Assembly (NCBI GenBank): GCA_910576795.1
Contig: CAJTIX010000002.1
Coordinates: 1-64,000, forward strand
Source of the DNA: an uncultured Bacilli bacterium
GTDB taxonomy: Bacteria > Bacillota_I > Bacilli_A > RF39 > UBA660
DNA: 64,000 nt
Direction of reading: 5' to 3'
This document shows positions 48,316 to 56,744 of this stretch, piece after piece; the first letter of the stretch is position 1; every line of letters starts with the position of its first letter. Position numbers and translations under genes: made by a program. The notes under the pieces were generated by a model, which saw only the letters and a list, made by a program, of their open reading frames with translations, was not told where the DNA came from and searched no databases.

Positions 48316-48371
48316 ATTAAATATACTCCTTTCTGCAACCATTATAACAGAAAGAGTGCTATATACAAAAA

Positions 48372-48511
48372 GTTCAGACACTTAATGAAGGCTAGAATAA
48401 AAACAAATTTCAAACATGTTTACTAGTAATTACTTAAAACCTCACACCTTTTTATTCAAAAATAACCTTTCTATAATCTATTAAAATCTAGTCTTCGTTA
48501 AGTGCCTGAAC
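48372..48511. repeat. Long imperfect inverted repeat (25-bp arms, 90-base loop)
   Basis: Bases 48372-48396 pair with 48487-48511: 22 Watson-Crick pairs, two G-U and one A-C. The loop is AT-rich and contains TATAAT at 48472-48477. It lies between the divergent genes 48315 and 48554. Wobble pairs suggest selection on RNA, but a protein-binding or origin role is possible. Confidence 0.7.
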
Positions 48512-48553
48512 AGAAATCACGACACCAATTAAATTAAAGAAAGGGGGACTTTC

Positions 48554-48802
48554 ATGACAAAAAAAATAAAGAAAATTAAAACAAGAGAAGAAATTTTTAA
48601 TCAATTATATTTAACACCTAGAGATATTAAAGAAATTACAGGGGTTGGTATAGGTAAAGCAACTAACATTGCCAAAACAATGTGCAAAAAGATGAAAGAA
48701 AAAAAGATTTTTGATCCATCTGAACCTATGAACTGGGATGAAGAAAGCAAACGCCAATATTTAGTTAATACAGATTTTTTTAGAAAGGAGATGAGATTGT
48801 GA
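48554..48802 (+). CDS. Small phage DNA-binding or excisionase-like protein
   Basis: The 82-residue basic protein has a likely helix-turn-helix core (LTPRDIKEITGVGIGKATNIAKTMCKKM), of the size and charge of phage excisionases or early regulators. AAAGGGGGAC precedes the ATG. Its leader carries the inverted repeat and the 16-base target of the candidate small RNA, so it seems tightly controlled. Confidence 0.6.
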   Translation: MTKKIKKIKTREEIFNQLYLTPRDIKEITGVGIGKATNIAKTMCKKMKEKKIFDPSEPMNWDEESKRQYLVNTDFFRKEMRL

Positions 48803-48939
48803 AAGAAATTCTACAAAGTAAAGTCATGATTGGATTCATTATATTTGTATTAGGATTTACATATTTGAATGCTAGTTTAGAACAAAAGAAAAATGACCAA
48901 CAGTTTAGCGACCAGGTCATTCAACATTTTGAAAAATAA
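48799..48939 (+). CDS. 46-residue phage membrane protein
   Basis: GTG 48799 overlaps the previous stop and follows AAGGAGATGAG. The product starts MKEILQSK, has one membrane helix (about 9-24), and then a Gln/Asp-rich soluble tail. Function unknown. Confidence 0.55.
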   Translation: MKEILQSKVMIGFIIFVLGFTYLNASLEQKKNDQQFSDQVIQHFEK

Positions 48940-49008
48940 CTTTTTCTATTACATTCTATCAAAAATGTGTAGAAAAGTCAAATTGGCATTTAAAATCAAC
49001 AAATCAGT

Positions 49009-49134
49009 AGTTCAGTTACTGAACCATTAGGTATAGTTAGTAGTTCATAAACTGAACTATTAAATAGGTTAGTAGTTCATTTTTGAGAATTTAGTAGTTC
49101 ATTTTTGAGAATTTAGTAGTTCATAAACTGAACT
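49009..49134 (+). repeat. Five iterons AGTAGTTCA, likely phage origin or operator array
   Basis: Sites start at 49009, 49042, 49074, 49096 and 49118 (steps 33, 32, 22, 22). Sites 1, 2 and 5 are 17-bp dyads AGTTCA-N5-TGAAC(T/C). Sites 3 and 4 are half sites followed by TTTTTGAGAATT. The array precedes a helix-turn-helix gene. This region (48940-49227) holds no gene. Confidence 0.8.
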
Positions 49135-49227
49135 ACCTATATATAGATTAAAAATACTATTAACCATACTATTAACCATAAAAATAAAAATACTACGTAT
49201 TTTTACAAAAAAGAAAGGATGGAACAA

Positions 49228-49620
49228 GTGGATGATAAATTTACACAAATCAAAAATAAATTAATTACTTTAGACATTCACGAGAAAGCATTTCGTATTG
49301 CTTGTTACTTGATTTCTTGTTCCAAAAATGGAATATGTTATCCATCCGAATATCAAATTTCAAAAGAATTAAATATTTGTAGAAATAAAGTACGTGAATA
49401 TTTAAAAGAATTAGAAGAACATAAAGTTATCAAAATCGAAAAGCGAACAATTGGAACTGGCAAAAAAGCACCTAGCAAATACACAATTGAAAAAGATTAT
49501 TTAGTTCCAAGAAAGAAAAAACAGGAACAATTGGACCAACTAACACAAGAATTGTTAGAAGAAAGAGAACCAATTTCACAAGTAGATTTATTTGATTACG
49601 ATTGGTTGGAAGGAGAATGA
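49228..49620 (+). CDS. Helix-turn-helix (HTH_36-type) replication or regulatory protein
   Basis: The 130-residue protein begins MDDKFTQIKNKLITLDIHEKAFR and has the winged helix SEYQISKELNICRNKVREYLKELEEHKVI, as in phage replication initiators and RepA-like regulators. GTG 49228 has AAAGGA nine bases upstream. The ATG at 49219 is too close. It probably binds the iterons before it. Confidence 0.7.
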   Translation: MDDKFTQIKNKLITLDIHEKAFRIACYLISCSKNGICYPSEYQISKELNICRNKVREYLKELEEHKVIKIEKRTIGTGKKAPSKYTIEKDYLVPRKKKQEQLDQLTQELLEEREPISQVDLFDYDWLEGE

Positions 49621-49621
49621 T

Positions 49622-49840
49622 ATGCATTACGAACAGGAAACAGGCAATTGTGATTATGTATCTTATGAAAGATATTGTGAGGATACAGAAGAACGTGATA
49701 ATCGAATCAAACAATTAGAAATTGAAAATGAAAATTTGAAACAAGAAAATCAAGACTTAAAGCAAAAATTAATAGAACATAAAGCACTAATAGAAGAATT
49801 GAAAAAATTAGGGGAAGGAATTTTGCTAGATGAAAAATAA
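49622..49840 (+). CDS. Phage coiled-coil protein
   Basis: The 72-residue protein is mostly one coiled coil (IKQLEIENENLKQENQDLKQKL, in heptads, about 25-65). It starts in the GGAGAATGAT overlap with the previous gene. Function unknown. Confidence 0.55.
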   Translation: MHYEQETGNCDYVSYERYCEDTEERDNRIKQLEIENENLKQENQDLKQKLIEHKALIEELKKLGEGILLDEK

Positions 49841-50069
49841 AGCCGTATCGATGTTTTACTGGATAAAAAACAAAAAAGCTATCGAGGAAGAACATCAAAA
49901 AGAGGATGATCAGTACAATCAACAATGTATTGAAATTAATAATCTCCACAAAGAAATTGAAAATTTAAAAAATCAACTAAAAAATGAAATCAATCTTAAA
50001 AAAATATATTTAAGTCGATGCAAATCTTTAAAAAGAAAATTGGCCGAACATGAAAATAAAACTTCTTGA
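49830..50069 (+). CDS. Phage coiled-coil protein
   Basis: The 79-residue protein has a basic start (MKNKAVSMFYWIKNKKA) and a coiled coil from about residue 30 (INNLHKEIENLKNQLKNE). It overlaps the genes on both sides, showing tight packing. Function unknown. Confidence 0.55.
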   Translation: MKNKAVSMFYWIKNKKAIEEEHQKEDDQYNQQCIEINNLHKEIENLKNQLKNEINLKKIYLSRCKSLKRKLAEHENKTS

Positions 50070-50352
50070 ATCAACAGTCAAAGATATTTTAACAAAGGAT
50101 CCATCGGCAAGAAGTGATGATTTCATTTTAGTAACATCTGTTTATCAAAAGTTAGGAAAGATAAACGATACACAAACTTTCTACTGTGTAATGCTAGGAC
50201 ACAAACAACTAGGTTTACCAAGTTTCGAAAGTATTACACGAGTTAGAAGAAAAGTACAAGAAAAACATTCAGAATTAAGAGCTAATAAGCAAATACAAAA
50301 TAGGCGTGAAGAACAAGAACAAATGTTTTTCGAATATGGGATAGGAGAATAA
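50050..50352 (+). CDS. Phage early protein of unknown function
   Basis: The 100-residue protein contains SDDFILVTSVYQKLGK and LGLPSFESITRVRRKVQEKHSELR, a basic helical pattern common in small phage early proteins placed before DUF1351/RecT genes. It may bind DNA. It overlaps its upstream neighbour by 20 bases. Confidence 0.6.
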   Translation: MKIKLLESTVKDILTKDPSARSDDFILVTSVYQKLGKINDTQTFYCVMLGHKQLGLPSFESITRVRRKVQEKHSELRANKQIQNRREEQEQMFFEYGIGE

Positions 50353-50354
50353 AA

Positions 50355-51182
50355 ATGAATGATTTAATTACTATAAAACAATTACCAATTATTGAAGAAA
50401 ATTTAAAATCATTAAGTGAAGAAATTAATCAAAAAGTAGAAAATGCAAACGCATTAGTTTGTACAGAAGAAACAGTTAAGTCTGTAAAACAGATTCGAAC
50501 AGATCTTTCTAAGGAGTTTAAAGAATTAGAAGAACAACGTAAGACTGTTAAAAACAGTATTATGAAACCTTACAACGATTTTGAAGAATTATATAAACAA
50601 TATGTGTCTGATAGCTATAGAAACGCAGATATAACTCTGAAAAATAAAATTGACAGTGTTGAATCTGAAATCAAAAATGAATGTCGACAAAAGCTAATTG
50701 AATTTTTCAATGAATACAGACTCTCAAAGAATTTAGATAAAACATATTTAACTTTCGAAGAATTAAATATCAACATAGTTTTAGGACTATTAACTGACAA
50801 AAAAGAACTAACTAAAAAGGTAAAAGAAGAAGTAATCAATAAAGTTGAACTAGTTTGCAAAGATATTGAGACGATCAAAACAATGTCTAATAGCGAAGAA
50901 ATTTTAGTTGAATATTTAAAACATAAAGATTTATCTAGAACAATTAAAGAAGTTAACGATAGACATACTGCACTTGAACAAATAAAGCAAACAGAACAAG
51001 TTGTGAGTGAAATTCAAGAAAAAGAACAGGTAGTAGTACAAAAAGTAGAAGAAATTTTACAAGCACCTGTTGTAGAAGAAAAAGAATACGAACTTGAATT
51101 TGTAGTTGTAACAACAAAAGAAAAACTATCAAAATTAAAGAAATTTTTAGAAGAAGAGGGAATTAGATATGAATCAAAATAA
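50355..51182 (+). CDS. DUF1351 phage protein
   Basis: The 275-residue largely helical protein (coiled coil about 10-110) has the DUF1351 pattern EEINQKVENANALVCTEETVKSVKQIRTDLSKEF, seen in order. DUF1351 genes usually sit next to recT in phages of Bacillota and are thought to assist recombination. It overlaps recT by 14 bases. Confidence 0.8.
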   Translation: MNDLITIKQLPIIEENLKSLSEEINQKVENANALVCTEETVKSVKQIRTDLSKEFKELEEQRKTVKNSIMKPYNDFEELYKQYVSDSYRNADITLKNKIDSVESEIKNECRQKLIEFFNEYRLSKNLDKTYLTFEELNINIVLGLLTDKKELTKKVKEEVINKVELVCKDIETIKTMSNSEEILVEYLKHKDLSRTIKEVNDRHTALEQIKQTEQVVSEIQEKEQVVVQKVEEILQAPVVEEKEYELEFVVVTTKEKLSKLKKFLEEEGIRYESK

Positions 51183-52005
51183 TCAAGTACAAAAAGGAAA
51201 TAAAATGTCATTTAATTTGTTTATGACAAACAGTACAGTTCAAAAAAAAGTGAATGAAATTATTGGTGGTCAAAAAGGACAACGTTTTATAACAGCTATC
51301 ATTAGTGCTGTAAATAACAATGAAGCATTAAAAGAGTGCGAACATACATCAATTTTCAATGCAGCGCTTTTAGGAGAAACATTGAATTTAAGTCCAAGTC
51401 CTCAATTAGGACATTACTATTTGGTACCATTTAAAAACACAAAAAAGGGTGTTACAGAAGCCCAATTTCAACTAGGTTACAAAGGATATATTCAATTGGC
51501 CATTCGCTCTGGAAAATATAAAAAAATTAATGTATTGGCCATTAAAGAAGGAGAACTTATTAAGTATGATCCTTTGAATGAAGAAATTGAGGTAAATTTA
51601 ATTCAAGATGAACTCGAGAGAGAAAAAGCTAAAACAATTGGATATTATGCAATGTTTGAGCATACAAATGGTTATCGTAAAGCAATGTATTGGTCAAAAG
51701 AAAAAATGGAAGCTCATGCTCTTAAATATTCAAAAGGTTATCAAGCTAAAAAAGGATATACTTTCTGGGAAAAAGACTTTGATGGTATGGCATATAAAAC
51801 AATGTTAAGACAATTAATCTCTAAATGGGGAATTATGAGTATTGATGATATGGATATGCAAAATGCAATTGAAAATGATATGGCAGTTATCCATGATGAT
51901 GGCAAAGAATATGTTGATAATCAAGAAGTTATTATTGAACAAGCAGAAGAATCAAATACAGAACCAACAAAAGCCGAAAAAATAAGTTTTGATGAAGTCA
52001 AATGA
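51169..52005 (+). CDS. recT: RecT single-strand annealing protein
   Basis: The 278-residue protein anneals complementary single strands during phage replication and recombination. RecT blocks: FITAIISAVNNNEALKECE, LNLSPSPQLGHYYLVPF, QLGYKGYIQLAIRSGKYKKI and MAYKTMLRQLISKWG. GAGGGAATTAGAT precedes the ATG. An MBL-fold protein and SSB follow. Confidence 0.95.
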   Translation: MNQNNQVQKGNKMSFNLFMTNSTVQKKVNEIIGGQKGQRFITAIISAVNNNEALKECEHTSIFNAALLGETLNLSPSPQLGHYYLVPFKNTKKGVTEAQFQLGYKGYIQLAIRSGKYKKINVLAIKEGELIKYDPLNEEIEVNLIQDELEREKAKTIGYYAMFEHTNGYRKAMYWSKEKMEAHALKYSKGYQAKKGYTFWEKDFDGMAYKTMLRQLISKWGIMSIDDMDMQNAIENDMAVIHDDGKEYVDNQEVIIEQAEESNTEPTKAEKISFDEVK

Positions 52006-52640
52006 TAAATTACGAAATTATTAACACTGGTAGCGATGGTAACTGTGTCATTCTAGAAGATTACATTTGTATCGATTTAGGTGTGTCGTTTAAAAAAATA
52101 AAGGAGTACTACAAAAATATAAAAGTAGTACTTCTGACACACATTCATTCAGACCATTTTAATAAGGCTACAATTAAAAAATTAGCATTTGAACGACCTA
52201 CAATTAGATGGGTGTGTGGCAATTGGTTAGTATCTGAATTAATCACTTGTGGCGTATCTAAAAAGCAAATTGATGTTGTTGAATTTGGTCAAAAATATGA
52301 TTATGGATTATTTCATCTGATTCCAATCAAAGCATATCATGATGTTGAAAATCAAGGCTATAGAATTTATTTGAAAGATAAAAAAATATTATACATAACC
52401 GATACTAAAACTTTAGAAGGTATTGAAGCTAGAAATTATGATTTGTATTTAGTAGAAGCAAACTATGTTGAAAGTGAACTAGAAGAAAAAATAAGTCAAA
52501 AAAATTTAAATAACGAATACGCATATGAAATTCGAGTAAAAGAAACGCATTTAAGTAAAGAACAGTGCGATCAGTTCATAGCAGATAACGCAAATGAAAA
52601 CTCATGTTTTGAATATTTACATATGCACAAAGAGAGGTGA
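52002..52640 (+). CDS. MBL-fold metallo-hydrolase of the phage recombination module
   Basis: The 212-residue protein has metal site motif LLTHIHSDHF (HxHxDH), a second His region IKAYHDVENQGYRI, and Asp in ILYITDTKTL, the metallo-beta-lactamase fold. MBL-fold proteins often replace the RecE-type exonuclease beside recT in phages. A nuclease role is likely but inferred. It overlaps recT by 4 bases. Confidence 0.85.
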   Translation: MINYEIINTGSDGNCVILEDYICIDLGVSFKKIKEYYKNIKVVLLTHIHSDHFNKATIKKLAFERPTIRWVCGNWLVSELITCGVSKKQIDVVEFGQKYDYGLFHLIPIKAYHDVENQGYRIYLKDKKILYITDTKTLEGIEARNYDLYLVEANYVESELEEKISQKNLNNEYAYEIRVKETHLSKEQCDQFIADNANENSCFEYLHMHKER

Positions 52641-52644
52641 TTTT

Positions 52645-53073
52645 ATGAATCGAATTGAATTAGTTGGAAGACTTACTGCGAAACCAGAATTAAGATATAC
52701 AAATTCAAATATACCATTTTCAAGTTTCACAATTGCAGTAAATAGACCAAAACAAAAAGACAAAGAGCAAGAAACAGATTTTATTGATTGTCGTGTTTGG
52801 AGAGGCCAAGCTGAAAATCTAGCAAATTATCAAGATAAAGGCTCACTTATTTCTGTTGAAGGAAGTTTACGAAAAGAATCTTATCAAGACCAAGAGGGAA
52901 ACAAAAAATATGTAGTTTATGTATCAGTAGATAGAATTGGATATTTAGAAAGCAAAAAAGCAAGAGAAAATCAAGATATAGATTTGCATAGTCAAAGAAA
53001 TGATTACATAACAGAAGATCCATTTGCAGATTTTGGAGATAGTGTTGCTATCGATGATAACTTTTTAGAGTAA
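52645..53073 (+). CDS. ssb: Phage single-stranded DNA-binding protein
   Basis: The protein has about 142 residues from ATG 52645 behind GAGAGGTGATTTT. OB fold: NRIELVGRLTAKPELRYT, FTIAVNR, DFIDCRVWRGQAENLANY, GSLISVEGSLR. The tail ends DDNFLE instead of the host-like DDDLPF, so contacts with host SSB partners may differ. Confidence 0.93.
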   Translation: MNRIELVGRLTAKPELRYTNSNIPFSSFTIAVNRPKQKDKEQETDFIDCRVWRGQAENLANYQDKGSLISVEGSLRKESYQDQEGNKKYVVYVSVDRIGYLESKKARENQDIDLHSQRNDYITEDPFADFGDSVAIDDNFLE

Positions 53074-53076
53074 TAC

Positions 53077-53520
53077 ATGGTAGGGAATGCTTATAAACTT
53101 ATCAAATGGCTTTACGAACAAGATAAACAACAACTCTTTCAAATTAAAAAATACAAAGAAAAAAGAAATAGAAAACAAAATGCTAAATATTGGACTTTAT
53201 TAAGCGAATTATCTTTAAAAATGAAAATTGGAATTGAAGAATTACATTTTCAATTGTTGAAATTTTATAGTCCTAGATATGAAATTGAAGTACCATCAGG
53301 AACTGAAATTCGTGGAATTGAATACTGTGAGAAAAAATCAATGGTGTGTAGAGAAACAGGCGAAGTATTTGACATTTATCACGTTTATACTCCAAGTCAC
53401 GAATTAAAAACTGATGAATTTGCGATATTGCTAGAAGGACTATGTGATGAATGTCGTAGACAAGGTATTGAAACTAGAAGTCCAGAAGAAATAGAAAGAG
53501 ACAATCAATTAGAGGCATAA
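53077..53520 (+). CDS. NinB/Orf-like phage recombination protein
   Basis: The 147-residue protein contains KRNRKQNAKYWTLLSELSLKM, like the start of NinB family proteins (KRNxxQNxxxW), then a beta part with EYCEKKSMVCRETGEVFDIY. NinB (lambda Orf) binds single-stranded DNA and SSB as a recombination mediator. Its place after ssb fits. ATG 53077 overlaps nothing and lacks a strong ribosome site. Confidence 0.5.
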   Translation: MVGNAYKLIKWLYEQDKQQLFQIKKYKEKRNRKQNAKYWTLLSELSLKMKIGIEELHFQLLKFYSPRYEIEVPSGTEIRGIEYCEKKSMVCRETGEVFDIYHVYTPSHELKTDEFAILLEGLCDECRRQGIETRSPEEIERDNQLEA

Positions 53521-53521
53521 C

Positions 53522-53818
53522 ATGAGAAAAGAAGAATTTTGTATAATGCCAGAAAATGAAATTTATAGTACCAAACGATTTATTGGAAGTGAAAGACACG
53601 AAATTTTTGAGGGTAGAACAGGAAATCGAGATAAATCTATTGAGGATGGTCTTGTTGTGTTTATTACATCTGAACAACACAGAACGGGTAAACAGTCAGT
53701 ACATTTAGCACCAAAAGAATGGCTATGGTTAAAAGAACTAGCCGAGAAAACATGGTGCGAATATTACCAAAAAACTACGGATGACTTTAGAGAAAGATAC
53801 GGGAGGAATTATTTATGA
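53522..53818 (+). CDS. Ref/HNH-like phage nuclease candidate
   Basis: The 98-residue protein contains RHEIFEGRTGNRDKSIEDGLVVFITSEQHRTG followed by VHLAPKEWLWLKELAEKTWCE, the pattern of small phage proteins related to the RecA-dependent nuclease Ref (HNH fold with scattered His). The exact activity is unproven. It overlaps the next gene by 4 bases. Confidence 0.5.
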   Translation: MRKEEFCIMPENEIYSTKRFIGSERHEIFEGRTGNRDKSIEDGLVVFITSEQHRTGKQSVHLAPKEWLWLKELAEKTWCEYYQKTTDDFRERYGRNYL

Positions 53819-54279
53819 TTTTAGCAATTGATCCAGGTAATATAGAAAGTGCCTATTGCATCATTGACAAAAACACTTATAAACCAATTGAATTTGCAAA
53901 GATAGGTAATAATCAATTACTGGATAATATTAATTCAAAATTTTGTGATACAGAAGTTTTAGCAATAGAAATGGTAGCAAGTTATGGTATGCCAGTTGGC
54001 AAAGAAGTATTTGAAACTTGTGTTTGGATAGGCAGATTTATAGAAGAGTTTGTAAACTATGTGAATCCAAAATATTCTTACATTTATCGAAAAGAAGAAA
54101 AAATAAATTTATGTAATTCTATGAAGGCAAAAGATTCAAATATTAGACAAGCTCTAATAGACCGATTTGGAGAAGTAGGAACAAAGAAAAACCCTGGATG
54201 GTTTTATGGATTTAAAGCAGATATTTGGAGTGCATATGCTGTTGGAATTACGTATTTAGATAAGAAAGTTAATTTTTAA
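53815..54279 (+). CDS. RuvC-like Holliday-junction resolvase
   Basis: The 154-residue protein has the ribonuclease-H fold. The acidic residues of RuvC-type nucleases are in place: LAIDPGNIESA (first Asp), VLAIEMVASYG (Glu) and FKADIWSAYAVGITYL (last Asp). Phage members resolve branched DNA before packaging. Overlaps its upstream neighbour (ATGA). Confidence 0.85.
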   Translation: MILAIDPGNIESAYCIIDKNTYKPIEFAKIGNNQLLDNINSKFCDTEVLAIEMVASYGMPVGKEVFETCVWIGRFIEEFVNYVNPKYSYIYRKEEKINLCNSMKAKDSNIRQALIDRFGEVGTKKNPGWFYGFKADIWSAYAVGITYLDKKVNF

Positions 54280-54280
54280 T

Positions 54281-54397
54281 ATGTCATTAGAGCAATTGTT
54301 AATAGTAAATATAGACTTAATGCACTACGAATTTAAATACAAAAATGAGAAAACACCAATAAAAAATATTATTATTGGGATGTTTGTAGAAAGATAA
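54281..54397 (+). CDS. Possible 38-residue phage peptide
   Basis: ATG 54281 begins two bases after the resolvase stop and is open for 38 codons (MSLEQLLIVNIDLMHYEF...). There is no clear ribosome site, so reality is uncertain. It fills an otherwise empty 150-base gap. Confidence 0.3.
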   Translation: MSLEQLLIVNIDLMHYEFKYKNEKTPIKNIIIGMFVER

Positions 54398-54427
54398 AAC
54401 AACTGATAGAAGAATAGGAGGTCTAAC

Positions 54428-54601
54428 ATGATAGAAATAATAAGAATAACATTAATGCTAATTATGCTTGTAATAGGTTTTATGAAGTGCAATGAATGTG
54501 AAGAATTGAAGCGAAAACTAGATATTCAAAAAACAGAAAATAAGTCATTAAGAAGAGTTTTATTTGAAAATGATTTGATTCCAGAGGAATTTGTAAAATA
54601 A
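54428..54601 (+). CDS. 57-residue phage membrane protein
   Basis: ATG 54428 behind AGGAGGTCTAAC. One N-terminal membrane helix (about 3-18) then a charged helical tail with CNECEEL. Function unknown. Confidence 0.6.
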   Translation: MIEIIRITLMLIMLVIGFMKCNECEELKRKLDIQKTENKSLRRVLFENDLIPEEFVK

Positions 54602-54616
54602 GGAGATGATATTACG

Positions 54617-54817
54617 ATGTATGAATCAGAAAGAACGAGAACAGAAGCAACAAATTACATTACACTTACAAATTGGCTAAGGGCACGACTAGAAAATCAT
54701 GAAGAAATAGATTCTAAAGAATTAATAAAATTACTTGAGGCATTAGAAGTTTCAATAAATATTAAAACTATCTTAGCAAATAATGTTATAGATGGGCAAA
54801 TGTCTATATATGACTAG
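54617..54817 (+). CDS. Small phage protein of unknown function
   Basis: The 66-residue acidic helical protein (MYESERTRTEATNYITLTNW...) follows AAGGAGATGATATT. No domain recognised. Confidence 0.55.
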   Translation: MYESERTRTEATNYITLTNWLRARLENHEEIDSKELIKLLEALEVSINIKTILANNVIDGQMSIYD

Positions 54818-54829
54818 ATAGAGATAAAT

Positions 54830-55079
54830 ATGATAGAAAACTTTAAAGAACTACTATATGCAATATTCAATAGTGATCCATGTTCAGAAAAAGGGCAAGA
54901 GTTTCCAATTATAGTCTATGACACATTAAATTATGACTTGCCAATTGCAGTATTTAAAAATGCAGTAACGTGTGCAGAGTTCTTTGGTACAAATAAAAAA
55001 AGTTATAAATCATGATATATGTCTTAATGTTTTAAAAAAAGATAGATATCGATTAGAAAGGGTAAAAGTAGAAGATTAG
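54830..55079 (+). pseudogene. Phage protein interrupted by a frameshift in an A7 tract
   Basis: ATG 54830 gives MIENFKELLYAIF ... PIAVFKNAVTCAEFFGTNKK and then stops at 55015. Removing one A from the seven-A run near 54996-55002 continues as VINHDICLNVLKKDRYRLERVKVED to 55079. The joined 82-residue form matches the plan of small phage proteins ending in KxRYRxEKV. It may be a real mutation, a base-calling error or +1 slippage. Confidence 0.55.
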
Positions 55080-55081
55080 AA

Positions 55082-56197
55082 ATGAAAGTATTAGAATTAT
55101 TCGGTGGAATTGGTGCTTGTACTAATGCATTAAGAAATTTAAATATTGATTTTGAAATAGTAGATTATGTAGAAATAGATAAATATGCAGTTAAATCATA
55201 CAATGCAATTTATGGAACTAATTTTGAACCACAAGATATAACCAAATGGGATAAAAATATAGAAGTAGATTTGATTATGCATGGATCACCTTGTCAAGAT
55301 TTCTCTCTTGCTGGAAAACAAGCTGGTGGAGATAAAGACAGTGGAACACGAAGTTCATTAATGTATGAAACATTAAGAATTGTTGAAAAATTAAAACCTA
55401 AATATGTAATATGGGAAAATGTCAAAAATATATTGAGCAAGAAACATAAACATAATTTTGACACTTATTTAGCAAAAATGGAATGTTTAGGATATGTTAA
55501 TTATTATCAAGTATTAAATGCTAAAGATTATGGAATACCACAAAATCGTGAGAGAGTATTTACTATTAGTATTTTAAACGGTGTCAGGTTTGAATTTCCA
55601 GCTAAACAAAAACTTAAATTAAGCCTTAAAGATATGCTAGAAGATGAAGTTGATAAAAAATATTATTTAAATGAAAAATTAATTCAAAATCTAAAATTTA
55701 ATAAAAATAATAATTGCAATCCAAGTGGTAAAGGAATGAACGGAAAAGTTCACAATGGAGATGTTGCACCGACTTTAACAACAAATAAAGGTGAAGGACC
55801 GAAAGTTGATGTTACAAGATTATATGGAATATTTGATAAGGAAAACAAAAGTCATCAAGGTGGAAGTGTTTATGATCAAGATGGATTATCACCAACTCTT
55901 ACTGATATGCAAGGTGGTTATAGACAACCATGTATAGAAGTTAAGAGAGTAATAGAAAAATTACCTGGTATGGGTAATGGTGGAGGTAATGTACCAATAT
56001 TACACGCAAACTTACGAATTCGAAAACTAACACCAAATGAATGTTGGAGATTAATGGGTTTTCAAGATGAAGACTTTGAGAAAGCCGAAAGAGTTAACTC
56101 AAATACTCAGCTATACAAGCAGGCTGGAAACAGTATTGTAGTAAATGTTTTAGAAGCGATACTAGAAAAACTATTAAGAGATGAAGAAAATGACTAG
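55082..56197 (+). CDS. dcm: DNA (cytosine-5) methyltransferase
   Basis: The 371-residue phage enzyme has C5 motifs in order: I LELFGGIGACTNAL, IV GSPCQDFSLAGKQ (catalytic Cys), VI ENVKN, VIII QNRERVF, IX RKLTPNECWRLMGF and X YKQAGNSIVV. A target-recognition region lies at about 190-300. No restriction enzyme is nearby, so it probably protects phage DNA from host restriction. Confidence 0.95.
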   Translation: MKVLELFGGIGACTNALRNLNIDFEIVDYVEIDKYAVKSYNAIYGTNFEPQDITKWDKNIEVDLIMHGSPCQDFSLAGKQAGGDKDSGTRSSLMYETLRIVEKLKPKYVIWENVKNILSKKHKHNFDTYLAKMECLGYVNYYQVLNAKDYGIPQNRERVFTISILNGVRFEFPAKQKLKLSLKDMLEDEVDKKYYLNEKLIQNLKFNKNNNCNPSGKGMNGKVHNGDVAPTLTTNKGEGPKVDVTRLYGIFDKENKSHQGGSVYDQDGLSPTLTDMQGGYRQPCIEVKRVIEKLPGMGNGGGNVPILHANLRIRKLTPNECWRLMGFQDEDFEKAERVNSNTQLYKQAGNSIVVNVLEAILEKLLRDEEND

Positions 56198-56729
56198 CTT
56201 GCAACAATACGAAATAGATAAAATCATTAATAAAGATCATGTAGCAACACCAAGATGGGTTGTAGAAAATATTTACGATTTGATTGATATACATTCATTC
56301 AAAAATATTTGGTTTCCGTTCAATAACTATGATTCACATTTTAAATTGAAAGCAGATGAGTTGAATCTTAAATATAAAGCAACTCATATATTTGATGACT
56401 TGGGCAATGATTTCTTCACTACTTTACCACCTAAAGACTGTGATTTGCTTATTAGTAACCCACCATTTGGCCAACAGAACGATATTATCAAAAGAACGTT
56501 CGAATTGGTTGATAAGGGATTAATTAAATCATTCTGTTTACTTTTACCACTATCTACTTTAGAAACACCAACTCGAGCAGATATGTATGAAAAATATGCT
56601 GATAAGTTATCGATTCTTATTTTTAAGAAACGAATTACATTCATAGGTTGTACAACTGGATTCAACAAAGCATGTTGTTGGATATGTTATAACATACCAA
56701 ATTTACAAAATAAAATTTTATGGATTTAG
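56190..56729 (+). CDS. N6-adenine methyltransferase-like protein
   Basis: The protein has about 179 residues. The catalytic motif DLLISNPPFG is present (NPPF), followed by LCLLLPLSTLETPTRADMY. The usual glycine-rich SAM motif I is not evident, so activity is uncertain. Phage genes of this kind are often annotated as sugar-phosphate nucleotidyltransferase-like. It overlaps the C5 methyltransferase gene. Confidence 0.6.
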   Translation: MTSLQQYEIDKIINKDHVATPRWVVENIYDLIDIHSFKNIWFPFNNYDSHFKLKADELNLKYKATHIFDDLGNDFFTTLPPKDCDLLISNPPFGQQNDIIKRTFELVDKGLIKSFCLLLPLSTLETPTRADMYEKYADKLSILIFKKRITFIGCTTGFNKACCWICYNIPNLQNKILWI

Positions 56730-56744
56730 AAAAGGAGAATAAAA

